A DNA stretch of 10,901 bases from CAZSXU01 sp964610505 (GTDB lineage: Bacteria; Arandabacterota; Arandabacteria; JAGLYR01). Within the stretch, counting starts at the first letter, position 1. Each line of letters starts with the position of its first letter. Where the stretch lies: the NCBI GenBank assembly GCA_964610505.1, contig CAZSXU010000053.1:1-10901 (forward strand). Reading direction: 5' to 3'. Both the position numbers and the translations under genes were made by a program. A model generated the notes under the pieces. It had not been told where the DNA came from, searched no databases, and saw nothing but the letters and a program-made list of their open reading frames with translations. Below, piece by piece: positions 1-6,515 of the stretch.

Positions 1-4
1 TAGA

Positions 5-354
5 TGGTGGAGGCGGCGGGAATCGAACCCGCGTCCGAAGATGCTTCCACAAGAGCCCCTACGTGCGTAGCCTGTTTTTTGAGTCTCGCCCCATCGGACT
101 CCAGCAGGCAGGATTCCTAGGGACCAGCTCAATCGTATCTCGCGAACCGACGCTGAGCATCGCCGATTCGCCAGCCGGTGTGAGTCGGCGCCCATCGTGA
201 CCCCCGCCGGCAGAGATCACATGGACGTAGCCGCTTTAAGCGGCTAGTGCCAGATTGTAATCGGCAATTGTTTTGCATCCACCTGTTTAACGAGGCAGTG
301 GACCTCGGCACGCGCCTCTCGCTTCTTCCATCCCCGTCGAAGCCGGTCGCCCCC
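5..354 (-). ncRNA. ssrA: tmRNA (transfer-messenger RNA), one-piece
   Basis: Rescues stalled ribosomes: it is charged with alanine like a tRNA, then supplies a short reading frame that tags the unfinished protein for proteolysis. On the minus strand the 5' end reads GGGGGCGACCGGCTTCGACG and the 3' end has a T-arm with TTCGATT followed by CGCCTCCACCA. The first seven bases pair with the 3' acceptor strand, including one G:U, and CCA is encoded. The tag frame most likely resumes at GCC (265-263) and reads ADYNLALAA, with stop TAA at 238-236. This frame ends in the expected LALAA degron and has an A at -4 from the resume codon, as in known tmRNAs. The stop lies in a perfect 9-bp hairpin, TAGCCGCTT-A-AAGCGGCTA, matching the usual helix 5. 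Length is about 350 nt, typical for a one-piece form. Its terminator would lie left of the window. Confidence 0.96.
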
Positions 355-385
355 ACGAGATGGCCCACAACAAACGCCTACGCTC

Positions 386-414
386 AATATAAACTCGGCT
401 TCCTGCGGTGTCAA
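386..414 (-). promoter_or_regulatory. ssrA promoter (sigma70 type)
   Basis: On the minus strand there is a perfect -35 TTGACA (414-409), a 17-nt spacer and a -10 TATATT (391-386). Transcription should start near 379, leaving a leader of about 25 nt before the mature tmRNA 5' end at 354, to be removed by RNase P. The promoter lies between the tRNA-Lys terminator hairpin and ssrA, so ssrA is probably transcribed independently of the tRNA cluster. Confidence 0.85.
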
Positions 415-470
415 GAGCCCAGGCCGGAAGCGAGGAAATCGTCCTTGGCGGCTGGTCCCGTCCGGCACAT

Positions 471-500
471 AGCAAAACCGGGGGACGGCTCCCCCGGTTT
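471..500 (-). terminator. Hairpin terminator of the tRNA cluster
   Basis: A perfect 10-bp inverted repeat, AAACCGGGGG (475-484) and CCCCCGGTTT (491-500), encloses a 6-nt loop. Read on the minus strand it lies 12 nt past tRNA-Lys and is followed by a run of four T (500 side excluded; 477-474), then GCT. The stem is very GC-rich and strong, but the U-tract is short. It is placed correctly to separate the tRNA transcript from ssrA. Confidence 0.65.
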
Positions 501-512
501 CCGCGTGTGTGG

Positions 513-589
<77 letters not shown>

Positions 590-590
590 A

Positions 591-757
591 TAGGTTGTGA
601 GTACTTCGGTCAATACATGACGAGAGCCGAAAGCCGAGAGCCGATCGCAACGGAGAGATATCCATCTCACCGACTGCCTGTGGCACGACCCCTTCCAATC
701 GTGCTCCGTTGCTTCATCTCGACCGGACAGCCCTTCCACGGCTCTCCGGTCGAGATG
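591..757 (-). other. Structured spacer between tRNA-His and tRNA-Lys
   Basis: This 167-nt spacer has no credible ORF but is rich in inverted repeats. GCAACGGA (647-654) pairs with TCCGTTGC (705-712). Inside it lie GAGAT/ATCTC (655-659 with 664-668) and GCACGA/TCGTGC (683-688 with 699-704). Together these make a possible three-way junction. A separate 12-bp hairpin (716-756) abuts tRNA-His. At about 624-645 the motif CCGA occurs three times in GAGAGCCGAAAGCCGAGAGC. The function is unknown. It could be processing signals, a small RNA, or simply an unusual spacer. Confidence 0.4.
716..756 (-). repeat. Perfect 12-bp hairpin at the 3' side of tRNA-His
   Basis: ATCTCGACCGGA (716-727) is exactly inverted as TCCGGTCGAGAT (745-756). 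Inside it, a single mismatch is followed by AGCC/GGCT (729-732 with 740-743) and a 7-nt loop. It starts two nucleotides after the tRNA-His discriminator base. There is no T run after it on either strand, so it is more likely a processing or stability element than a terminator. Confidence 0.6.
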
Positions 758-830
758 GGTGGACGACGGGATTCGAACCCGCGACAACTGGAGCCACAGT
801 CCAGAGCTCTACCCCTGAGCTACGCCCACC
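758..830 (-). tRNA. tRNA-His (anticodon GTG)
   Basis: The cloverleaf reads on the minus strand with acceptor GTGGGCG paired to CGTCCAC. An extra G at -1 (830) faces C73 (758), the identity element of histidine tRNA. The anticodon arm CTGGA-CTGTGGC-TCCAG gives anticodon GTG. If C73 is assigned this way the genome continues CAT, not CCA, so CCA must be added enzymatically, unlike in the flanking Arg and Lys genes. Confidence 0.94.
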
Positions 831-869
831 ATCGTTCAGCTCGTCATCGAATCCGAGCTCCGCTCTTCT

Positions 870-947
870 TGGCGCGCCTGAAGGGATTTGAACCCCTGAC
901 CCGCGGATTAGAAATCCGCTGCTCTATCCAGGCTGAGCTACAGGCGC
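870..947 (-). tRNA. tRNA-Arg (anticodon TCT)
   Basis: On the minus strand, acceptor GCGCCTG pairs with CAGGCGC, followed by G73 and an encoded CCA. The anticodon arm GCGGA-TTTCTAA-TCCGC gives TCT for AGA codons, and the T-arm loop is TTCAAAT. It is the first gene of the cluster. Its D-arm contains AGCCTGGAT, whose reverse complement lies just upstream of its 5' end (see the leader hairpin). Confidence 0.95.
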
Positions 948-949
948 AA

Positions 950-997
950 GCCTGGATCATGCAGGAATCGCAACGTGGATTGCTGCATGATCCAGGC
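950..997 (-). repeat. Perfect 15-bp leader hairpin just upstream of tRNA-Arg
   Basis: GCCTGGATCATGCAG (950-964) is exactly inverted as CTGCATGATCCAGGC (983-997). A single mismatch then leads to an inner AATC/GATT stem (966-969 with 978-981) and an 8-nt loop. It sits only two nucleotides before the tRNA-Arg 5' end in the primary transcript. The arm next to the tRNA (ATCCAGGCT on the minus strand) is also complementary to the tRNA-Arg D-arm. There is no U-tract after it on the minus strand. The adjoining 998-1030 is A-rich with repeated AATAGA. Confidence 0.65.
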
Positions 998-1077
998 AGA
1001 AAATAGAGAATAGAAAATCGACAATAGATCCCGGACAGGGGCATCATAGAGAGTGAAACCCGAACCCGGATCAACAC

Positions 1078-1106
1078 AACGTAGACAAACAAACCGCCTC
1101 TGTCAA
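1078..1106 (-). promoter_or_regulatory. Promoter of the tRNA Arg-His-Lys cluster
   Basis: On the minus strand, a perfect -35 TTGACA (1106-1101) is followed by 17 nt and a weak -10 TACGTT (1083-1078). The start would fall near 1071, giving a leader of about 124 nt that includes the 15-bp hairpin. The -35 and spacing are ideal, while the -10 matches only three consensus positions. Confidence 0.55.
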
Positions 1107-1143
1107 GACCAAATGACGTCTCACGCCGGCCCGGGGCCTTGCA

Positions 1144-1172
1144 TTGACACGGGTCTCGGCGGGTGCTATCTT
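1144..1172 (+). promoter_or_regulatory. Promoter of the phosphodiesterase gene pair
   Basis: A perfect -35 TTGACA (1144-1149), a 17-nt spacer and -10 TATCTT (1167-1172) lie on the plus strand. Transcription should start near 1179, about 87 nt ahead of the GTG start at 1266. Its -35 lies only 38 nt from the divergent -35 of the tRNA promoter, so the two polymerases would compete for the same short region. Confidence 0.75.
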
Positions 1173-1191
1173 GTGACAGTGTACCTTGATG

Positions 1192-1217
1192 CCCCGGTAT
1201 TGAGACAATCGCCGGGG
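1192..1217 (+). promoter_or_regulatory. 5'-UTR hairpin of the phosphodiesterase operon
   Basis: CCCCGG (1192-1197) and CCGGGG (1212-1217) enclose a second stem, ATTG/CAAT (1199-1202 with 1206-1209), around an AGA loop. It would start about 13 nt into the predicted mRNA and about 50 nt before the start codon. It may stabilise the 5' end or affect translation. It does not match a riboswitch that I recognise. Confidence 0.4.
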
Positions 1218-1265
1218 AGCAAACGACATCGAGCCGGGTCCTCCCACGGCCCACGAGGTGAACGC

Positions 1266-3881
1266 GTGAAGAAGCTCCTCATCCTGCTCTCTGCCCTGGT
1301 CGTTCTGGCCGGCCTGGTGCTTCTGACCGGCCGCATCTCCATCCCGCCCGACCACGCGTTGGTGTACCATTCACGTCTCGGTGGGGAACCGAAAATTGCT
1401 ACGGGTTCCGGCCACTGGATGTTCCCCCTCATCTTCGCGAAGCACCTTTACCCCCTGGGAGCCCGGTCCGATACGCTGCGGTTCGAACACGGGACCTTTC
1501 GAACCGCCGAATCCGAACCCGTGGGACTCGACGCAATCGCCCACTACGACATTTCGCCGGCGAACCTCATCTCCCTCGACCGCGTTTGCGGTGGACACAT
1601 CGAACAACACCTGCGCGGCGTGCTTGCGGAAGCCCTCGGTCCTATGCTCGAGAACCAACCCACCTTCGACCTGTTTCGCTCGGGAGGCGCCGATCTCGCG
1701 GAACCCCTGAGAGACACGCTCCGCCGAAACGAATCGCTCATCCCCTATGCCTTGGGCAACGTGGACATCTCGTCTCCGCACTTCGAACCGGGAACCGAAC
1801 GTGAACTGGCCGGCGCCCTGGTCCGGGAAGCGGATTGGGGGACGAAGGTCATGATCGTGGGCGTCGACGGCGCCGACTGGGACATCATCGACCCCCTGAT
1901 CCGGGCGGGCGACCTCCCGAACTTCGCCCGCCTCATGGAAAGCGGAACGCGCGCCAGTCTGGAATCGATCCACCCCATGCTCTCGCCGAGGATCTGGACC
2001 TCCATCGCCACAGGCAAGCTTCCGGAAGAACACGGGATCACGGACTTCGTGGTCAAAGACGCGACCACCGGACGGATGACGCCCGTCACGTCCAACCTTC
2101 GCCGGAGCCGCGCTCTGTGGAACATCCTCTCGGATCTGGAATTGCCCGTCGGGTTCGTCGGATGGCTGATGACCTGGCCCGCCGAGGAGGTCGACGGCTT
2201 CGTGGTCTCAGACCGGATGGCATACTACGCGTTCAACCAGAACCGCTCCGTCGACGCGTCCCCGAAGAAGACGTACCCGGACGAGATGTTCGAATCCATC
2301 CAGCCCTTGATCGTAGAACAGACTGAGGTGACCTACCCGGACATCCGTCGATTCCTGGACGTGCCGCGCAGCATGTACGAGAAACAGATTTCGAAGGGAT
2401 ACGATCCTATGGATCCCATCCACAACTTCCGGCTGATCTACGCCACGACTGAGACCTACCGCAGGATCGGCCTTCACCTGATCGATCGGCCGGTTCGTCT
2501 GTTCGGGCTCTACTTCGAGCTGGTGGATGCGGTGAGCCACTTCTTCGTCAGGCACATGCCCCCACACCATCCCGGAATCACGGATGACGAGTTCCAATGG
2601 TATCGGAACGCCGTGTTCGAGACCTACCGGTATCAGGACGAGATCCTGGGCGACATCCTCGACCGAGTCGACGACGACACGATTCTGATCGTTCTCTCCG
2701 ACCATGGGTTTCGGACCGGGGCGGAAAGGTTCATCGATGATCCGGTTCATATGGAGAACGCCATGCTGCGAGTCGGACCCGGCGTCAAGGCGGCGCGGGC
2801 CATCCTGGATCATGCCCCGGTTGGCATTCTCGTCCTCCGCGGGCCGGGCATTCGACGCGGGGTCGAGATCGGCAACGCCTCGGTAATGGACATTGCCCCC
2901 ACCGTCCTGTATCTCCTGGGTCTCCCCGTGGCCCGGGACATGCCGGGCCGGGTTCTTGTCGAGGTCCTTGAGCCCGATGTGGCGGCCGAACATCCCGTCG
3001 TTACGATCGCCAGCTATGAGACCGGCGAACCCCGCGGCACAGAAGCGGAAGCTGCGCCCATCGCCTCGGCCGACGACGAGGCCATGCTGGAGAAGCTGGC
3101 GGCCCTTGGATACGTGAGTCCGAGCGCCAGTGGAGATCCCTTCGCCGAGGGCGTGCGTTTGCTCCGGGAAGGCGACGCCGAGAACGCCATCGCCCCGCTC
3201 AAGGAAGCCGCCGACGCCAATCCCGAACTCTCGCCCCTCTGGGCAAACCTGGGCCTGGCCTATCTTCAGGTGGGAAGGATGACCGAAGCCGGCCACGCAT
3301 TTCGGCGGGCCGTGGCGATCAAGCCCGATTCCCCCGGGGTCCTCAGCAACCTGGCCGTCGTGTTGACGTGGGAGGGCCAGTATGAGAACGCGGCCGAGAT
3401 GCTCGAGAAGGCCGTCGCGCTCGCACCCGACCACGCCGAGATGCAGGACAACCTGGGGGTCCTGTACGTACACCTCGATCGCCCGGGGGACGCCCAACGC
3501 CAGTTCGAGCGCGCCGTTGCACTCAGCCCCGAGATGCCCGAACCCTACGGAAATCTCGGCGCCCTGGCGCTCGGTCGAGAGGACTATGCCGAAGCTCGCG
3601 CCCAGCTCGAGAGGGCCCTTCTTCTCTCGCCCGGTTTCCTCGAGGCCCACGTCAACCTGGCTCGCGTGGCGCTCGCTACCGGTGAGCCGGATGAAGCGAG
3701 GGCCCACCTGAAGCGCGCCCTGGAGATCGATCCTGAATGCCCCGAGGCCCATCTCCTGGCCGGGCGGGCGCACCACAGCATGGGCGACGCGACGCAAGCC
3801 CGGGCCGCCTGGAGGCGGGCGGTCGAGCTGGATCGGGAGGGAGACGCCGGCCGGGAGGCCCAATCCCTTCTCAAGGAATAG
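1266..3881 (+). CDS. Membrane-anchored SPFH-like / AlkP-type phosphodiesterase / TPR protein, copy 1
   Basis: The protein is 871 aa. The start is GTG at 1266, preceded by GAGGTG (1255-1260) and opening a signal-anchor (VKKLL..., hydrophobic residues about 4-22). A longer in-frame start at 1053 would begin upstream of the promoter. Residues about 26-190 resemble a band-7/SPFH domain by eye: a GxHW-FPL segment, a rise of alternating strands, then a helical stretch. Residues about 195-600 are an alkaline-phosphatase-superfamily domain of the PF01663 phosphodiesterase/nucleotide pyrophosphatase type. Likely metal ligands and nucleophile are D201 (GVDGAD), S240 (MLSP, 16 residues before the HGI motif), D421 and H425 (DAVSH), D479-H480 (LSDHG) and H516. 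A KLAALGY linker, common in AlkP/sulfatase-TPR proteins, leads to seven TPRs (about 623-868). It probably faces the periplasm. The substrate is unknown: phosphodiester or phosphate-ester hydrolysis or transfer is inferred from the family. It is co-transcribed with the paralogue 3 nt downstream. Confidence 0.88.
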   Translation: MKKLLILLSALVVLAGLVLLTGRISIPPDHALVYHSRLGGEPKIATGSGHWMFPLIFAKHLYPLGARSDTLRFEHGTFRTAESEPVGLDAIAHYDISPANLISLDRVCGGHIEQHLRGVLAEALGPMLENQPTFDLFRSGGADLAEPLRDTLRRNESLIPYALGNVDISSPHFEPGTERELAGALVREADWGTKVMIVGVDGADWDIIDPLIRAGDLPNFARLMESGTRASLESIHPMLSPRIWTSIATGKLPEEHGITDFVVKDATTGRMTPVTSNLRRSRALWNILSDLELPVGFVGWLMTWPAEEVDGFVVSDRMAYYAFNQNRSVDASPKKTYPDEMFESIQPLIVEQTEVTYPDIRRFLDVPRSMYEKQISKGYDPMDPIHNFRLIYATTETYRRIGLHLIDRPVRLFGLYFELVDAVSHFFVRHMPPHHPGITDDEFQWYRNAVFETYRYQDEILGDILDRVDDDTILIVLSDHGFRTGAERFIDDPVHMENAMLRVGPGVKAARAILDHAPVGILVLRGPGIRRGVEIGNASVMDIAPTVLYLLGLPVARDMPGRVLVEVLEPDVAAEHPVVTIASYETGEPRGTEAEAAPIASADDEAMLEKLAALGYVSPSASGDPFAEGVRLLREGDAENAIAPLKEAADANPELSPLWANLGLAYLQVGRMTEAGHAFRRAVAIKPDSPGVLSNLAVVLTWEGQYENAAEMLEKAVALAPDHAEMQDNLGVLYVHLDRPGDAQRQFERAVALSPEMPEPYGNLGALALGREDYAEARAQLERALLLSPGFLEAHVNLARVALATGEPDEARAHLKRALEIDPECPEAHLLAGRAHHSMGDATQARAAWRRAVELDREGDAGREAQSLLKE

Positions 3882-3884
3882 ACT

Positions 3885-6473
3885 ATGCGAGGACGCCTGA
3901 TCGCCGTTCTGGCGGCCGTGGTGATCGTGTCCGCCGCGGTGGCGGCCGTGATCCTGGGCATCGACCGGGTGGGCCCGGGAGAGGCCGTCGTGATCGCGTC
4001 GCGCCTCGGCGGAGACGGGCGCGTCCTTTCGGAGGGAACCCACTGGACCCCACCCATCCTCTATCGAAAGGGCCGCTACCCACTCGGCGCCGGATCGCTA
4101 TCCGTGGTCATGGACCCCGGGAGAGTCACCTCTCTGGAGGGGGAGCCGGTCGGGCTGGATCTCGAGGTGGAGATCGAAATCGAGGAAGATCTGCTCCCGG
4201 CTCTCCACCGCGAATTCGGTCCCCAGTTCAAGACGACGCTTCTCGAGAGAATTACCTCGGACGCCGAGGATCATCTGGGCGGCCGCCCCCTCCGCGACAT
4301 CTACCTCACCCGTTGGGCCACACTGGGAGAGGAAATCCACAAGCGCGTGTCCGAGACTCCACTGGGCCGCCTCTCGGGATTCCGCTCGATCTCGGTTCGC
4401 CGAATCGAGGTGAGTCCGGAAGCCCGACGGTTGGTTCTGGCCGAGGCGGGCGGCTCCGGCGATCGGCGCGTGGTCCTGTTGGGAATCGACGGGGCCGATT
4501 GGAACATCATCCAACCCATGATGGACGCCGGCCGGTTGCCCCATCTCAAACGGTTGGTGACCGAGGGCGCGCGGGCGCACCTGGAATCGATCCACCCCAT
4601 GCTCTCCCCCCTCATCTGGACCAGCATCGTCACGGGGAAAACACCGGACAAGCACGGCATCCTCGACTTCTTCGCCGAGAATGCCGCAACGGGCAAAAAA
4701 GTCCCGGTGACATCCAATCTGCGCCGCGTCAAGGCACTCTGGAACATCCTCTCCGATCTTGACATGGAAACCTGCTTCATCGATTGGCTGGCTTCCTGGC
4801 CGGCCGAACCCGTCAACGGCGTCCTGGTTTCGGACCGGCTCGCTTACCACTCCTTCGATCCGTCCCCGGAGCATTACCGGGAGAGCCGCAAAACGTATCC
4901 GGAGGACCTCCTCGGCACGCTGGCGCCTCTCGTCGTCCGGGATCGAGACGTGTCCTACGATGAGATTCGGCGCTTTTTGGACATCGACCGGCGCGAGTTT
5001 GAAACCCATGTCGGCGGCAGCTATGATCCGGCCGACCCCATCCAGAATTTCCGGTTGATCTACGCAACGACGGAGACCTACCGCAAGGTGGGCCTGACGC
5101 TGGCCGGCCGCCCCGTCCGGCTCTACGGAATCTACTTCGAGATCCTCGACGCCGTGAGCCACCTGTTCGTGAAACACATGGAACCGCCGGCGCCCGATGT
5201 TCCCGCGGCGGAAGTGCGGAAGTTCAGCCGCGCGGTGGAAGAGACCTATCGATACCAGGACGAGATTCTCGGAGAATTGCTCCAGCACTGGGACCGGACG
5301 CAAACGACCGTGATCGCGCTCTCCGATCACGGCTTCCGTTTTGGACCCCTGAGGCTCAGAGGCTCTTCTCAGATTCACGGCGCCGCAGACCGCGCGGCCG
5401 CCAAGTGGCATCGCCTTCACGGCTTCCTGGTGATGCGCGGTCCCGAGATTCGCGCGGGGGTTGAGCTTTCCCGCGCCTCGGTCCTCGACATCACCCCCAC
5501 GGTCCTCTACCTTCTGGGACTCCCCGTCGCCTCGGACATGGACGGGCGCGTTCTGACCGAGGCCGTCGACCCCGATCACATGATGCAAAACCCGGTACTC
5601 CGAATTCCAACCTATGAATCCCGGGAGACGCTTGTACTCGAGGCTCCCATCGGTTCTCCCGACGACGAGCGGTTGCGCGAGCGCCTGGCCGCCCTGGGCT
5701 ACATCGACAGAGACAATTCAAACCTCCACAACAACCTGGCGCAATCCTATCTTGAGCGGGGGGACTACGAGAAGGCCCTGGCGGAGTACCGCCGGGCCCT
5801 CGAACTCGAGCCGGACTCCCCGCTTCTGTGGAGCAACCTCGGAATGGCGTACCTGCATATGCAATCGTATGAGGAAGCGATCGGGCCTCTTCGGCAGGCG
5901 CTCGAACTCCGGCCGGACTTCGAGGCCGCTCTCAGCAATCTGGGCGTAGCCTACACGTACCTGGGACGCCTGGAAGAGGCCGCCGAAATCATCGAGCGAG
6001 CGACGGCGCTGGAGCCCGGACGGGCCGAGTTCCATGACAATCTGGGCGTGATTTATTCTCGACTGGGCCGAGAGACGAGGGCACTCGAGTGCTTTCGTGC
6101 CGCCGCCCGGCTGGAACCCAAATTCCCGGAACCCTACAACAACCTGGGCGCCGTGGCGCTGGAGATGGGCAATCTCGACGAAGCCCGAGACAGCTTCCAG
6201 CGTGCGCTGGCGCTGGACCCCGACCTCTTTGACACTCGCTTCAACCTGGGGCTTCTGGAGAACAAGGCGGGAAATCTGAGCGATGCCGTTCGAGAATTTC
6301 AGGCCGCCATTCGCATCCGACCCCGGGATCCGGAAGCCTACTACCGGCTGGGGCTTGTCTACCGGGAAATGAACGAGAAGGAGAAAGCCCGGCGCGAGTG
6401 GCGGCGCGCCGCCGCCATCGACCGCGACGGGCCCATCGGCCGACAGGCCCGCGCTCGGCTGGAGGAACCGTAG
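3885..6473 (+). CDS. Membrane-anchored SPFH-like / AlkP-type phosphodiesterase / TPR protein, copy 2
   Basis: The 862-aa paralogue has the same architecture as the gene before it. The ATG lies 3 nt after that gene's stop, and its Shine-Dalgarno (AAGGA, 3873-3877) is inside the upstream gene's end, so translation is probably coupled. Residues about 5-23 are a membrane anchor. Residues about 27-185 resemble SPFH/HflC-type domains (VGPGEAVVIASRLG, then EGTHWTPP). Residues about 196-597 are the AlkP-type catalytic domain, with D202, S241 and HGI H257, D422 and H426 (DAVSH), D481-H482 (LSDHG) and H509 all kept. Seven TPRs follow from about 612 to 855. Shared blocks with copy 1 include LESIHPMLSP, PVTSNLRR, NFRLIYATTETYR and ETYRYQDEILG, while the SPFH-like parts have diverged much more. 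All metal and nucleophile positions are intact in both, so neither looks like a dead copy. Substrate unknown. Confidence 0.88.
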   Translation: MRGRLIAVLAAVVIVSAAVAAVILGIDRVGPGEAVVIASRLGGDGRVLSEGTHWTPPILYRKGRYPLGAGSLSVVMDPGRVTSLEGEPVGLDLEVEIEIEEDLLPALHREFGPQFKTTLLERITSDAEDHLGGRPLRDIYLTRWATLGEEIHKRVSETPLGRLSGFRSISVRRIEVSPEARRLVLAEAGGSGDRRVVLLGIDGADWNIIQPMMDAGRLPHLKRLVTEGARAHLESIHPMLSPLIWTSIVTGKTPDKHGILDFFAENAATGKKVPVTSNLRRVKALWNILSDLDMETCFIDWLASWPAEPVNGVLVSDRLAYHSFDPSPEHYRESRKTYPEDLLGTLAPLVVRDRDVSYDEIRRFLDIDRREFETHVGGSYDPADPIQNFRLIYATTETYRKVGLTLAGRPVRLYGIYFEILDAVSHLFVKHMEPPAPDVPAAEVRKFSRAVEETYRYQDEILGELLQHWDRTQTTVIALSDHGFRFGPLRLRGSSQIHGAADRAAAKWHRLHGFLVMRGPEIRAGVELSRASVLDITPTVLYLLGLPVASDMDGRVLTEAVDPDHMMQNPVLRIPTYESRETLVLEAPIGSPDDERLRERLAALGYIDRDNSNLHNNLAQSYLERGDYEKALAEYRRALELEPDSPLLWSNLGMAYLHMQSYEEAIGPLRQALELRPDFEAALSNLGVAYTYLGRLEEAAEIIERATALEPGRAEFHDNLGVIYSRLGRETRALECFRAAARLEPKFPEPYNNLGAVALEMGNLDEARDSFQRALALDPDLFDTRFNLGLLENKAGNLSDAVREFQAAIRIRPRDPEAYYRLGLVYREMNEKEKARREWRRAAAIDRDGPIGRQARARLEEP

Positions 6474-6484
6474 CCGGATTCGGG

Positions 6485-6505
6485 GTCCGCTCACCGCCGG
6501 CGGAC
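6485..6505. terminator. Possible bidirectional hairpin between convergent genes
   Basis: GTCCGC (6485-6490) and GCGGAC (6500-6505) form a 6-bp stem with a 9-nt loop in the 42-nt gap between the two convergent stop codons. There is no T-tract on either side. It is the only candidate terminator in this gap, and weak. Confidence 0.25.
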
Positions 6506-6515
6506 GCGCCCAGGG

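Noticed and set aside
624..645. CRISPR-like array in the AGCCGA repeats
   Set aside because: Units are far too short, with no spacer-sized gaps and no cas genes.
950..997. Leader hairpin as a Rho-independent terminator
   Set aside because: No T run follows on either strand, and on the minus strand termination here would block the tRNA cluster.
870..997. Phage or island attachment site made from the duplicated tRNA-Arg segment
   Set aside because: The repeated segment matches the D-arm in inverted orientation, not the anticodon-to-3' part used by integrases, and no integrase or distal repeat is present.
1053..1265. N-terminal extension of the first phosphodiesterase gene to ATG 1053
   Set aside because: It begins upstream of the TTGACA/TATCTT promoter, has no ribosome site, and the added residues are not membrane-like; GTG 1266 has a ribosome site and opens a clean signal anchor.
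2208..4043. Long minus-strand open frame antisense to the first phosphodiesterase gene
   Set aside because: It is a GC-rich shadow: the opposite strand carries clear catalytic motifs and TPRs, while this translation has no recognisable domain.
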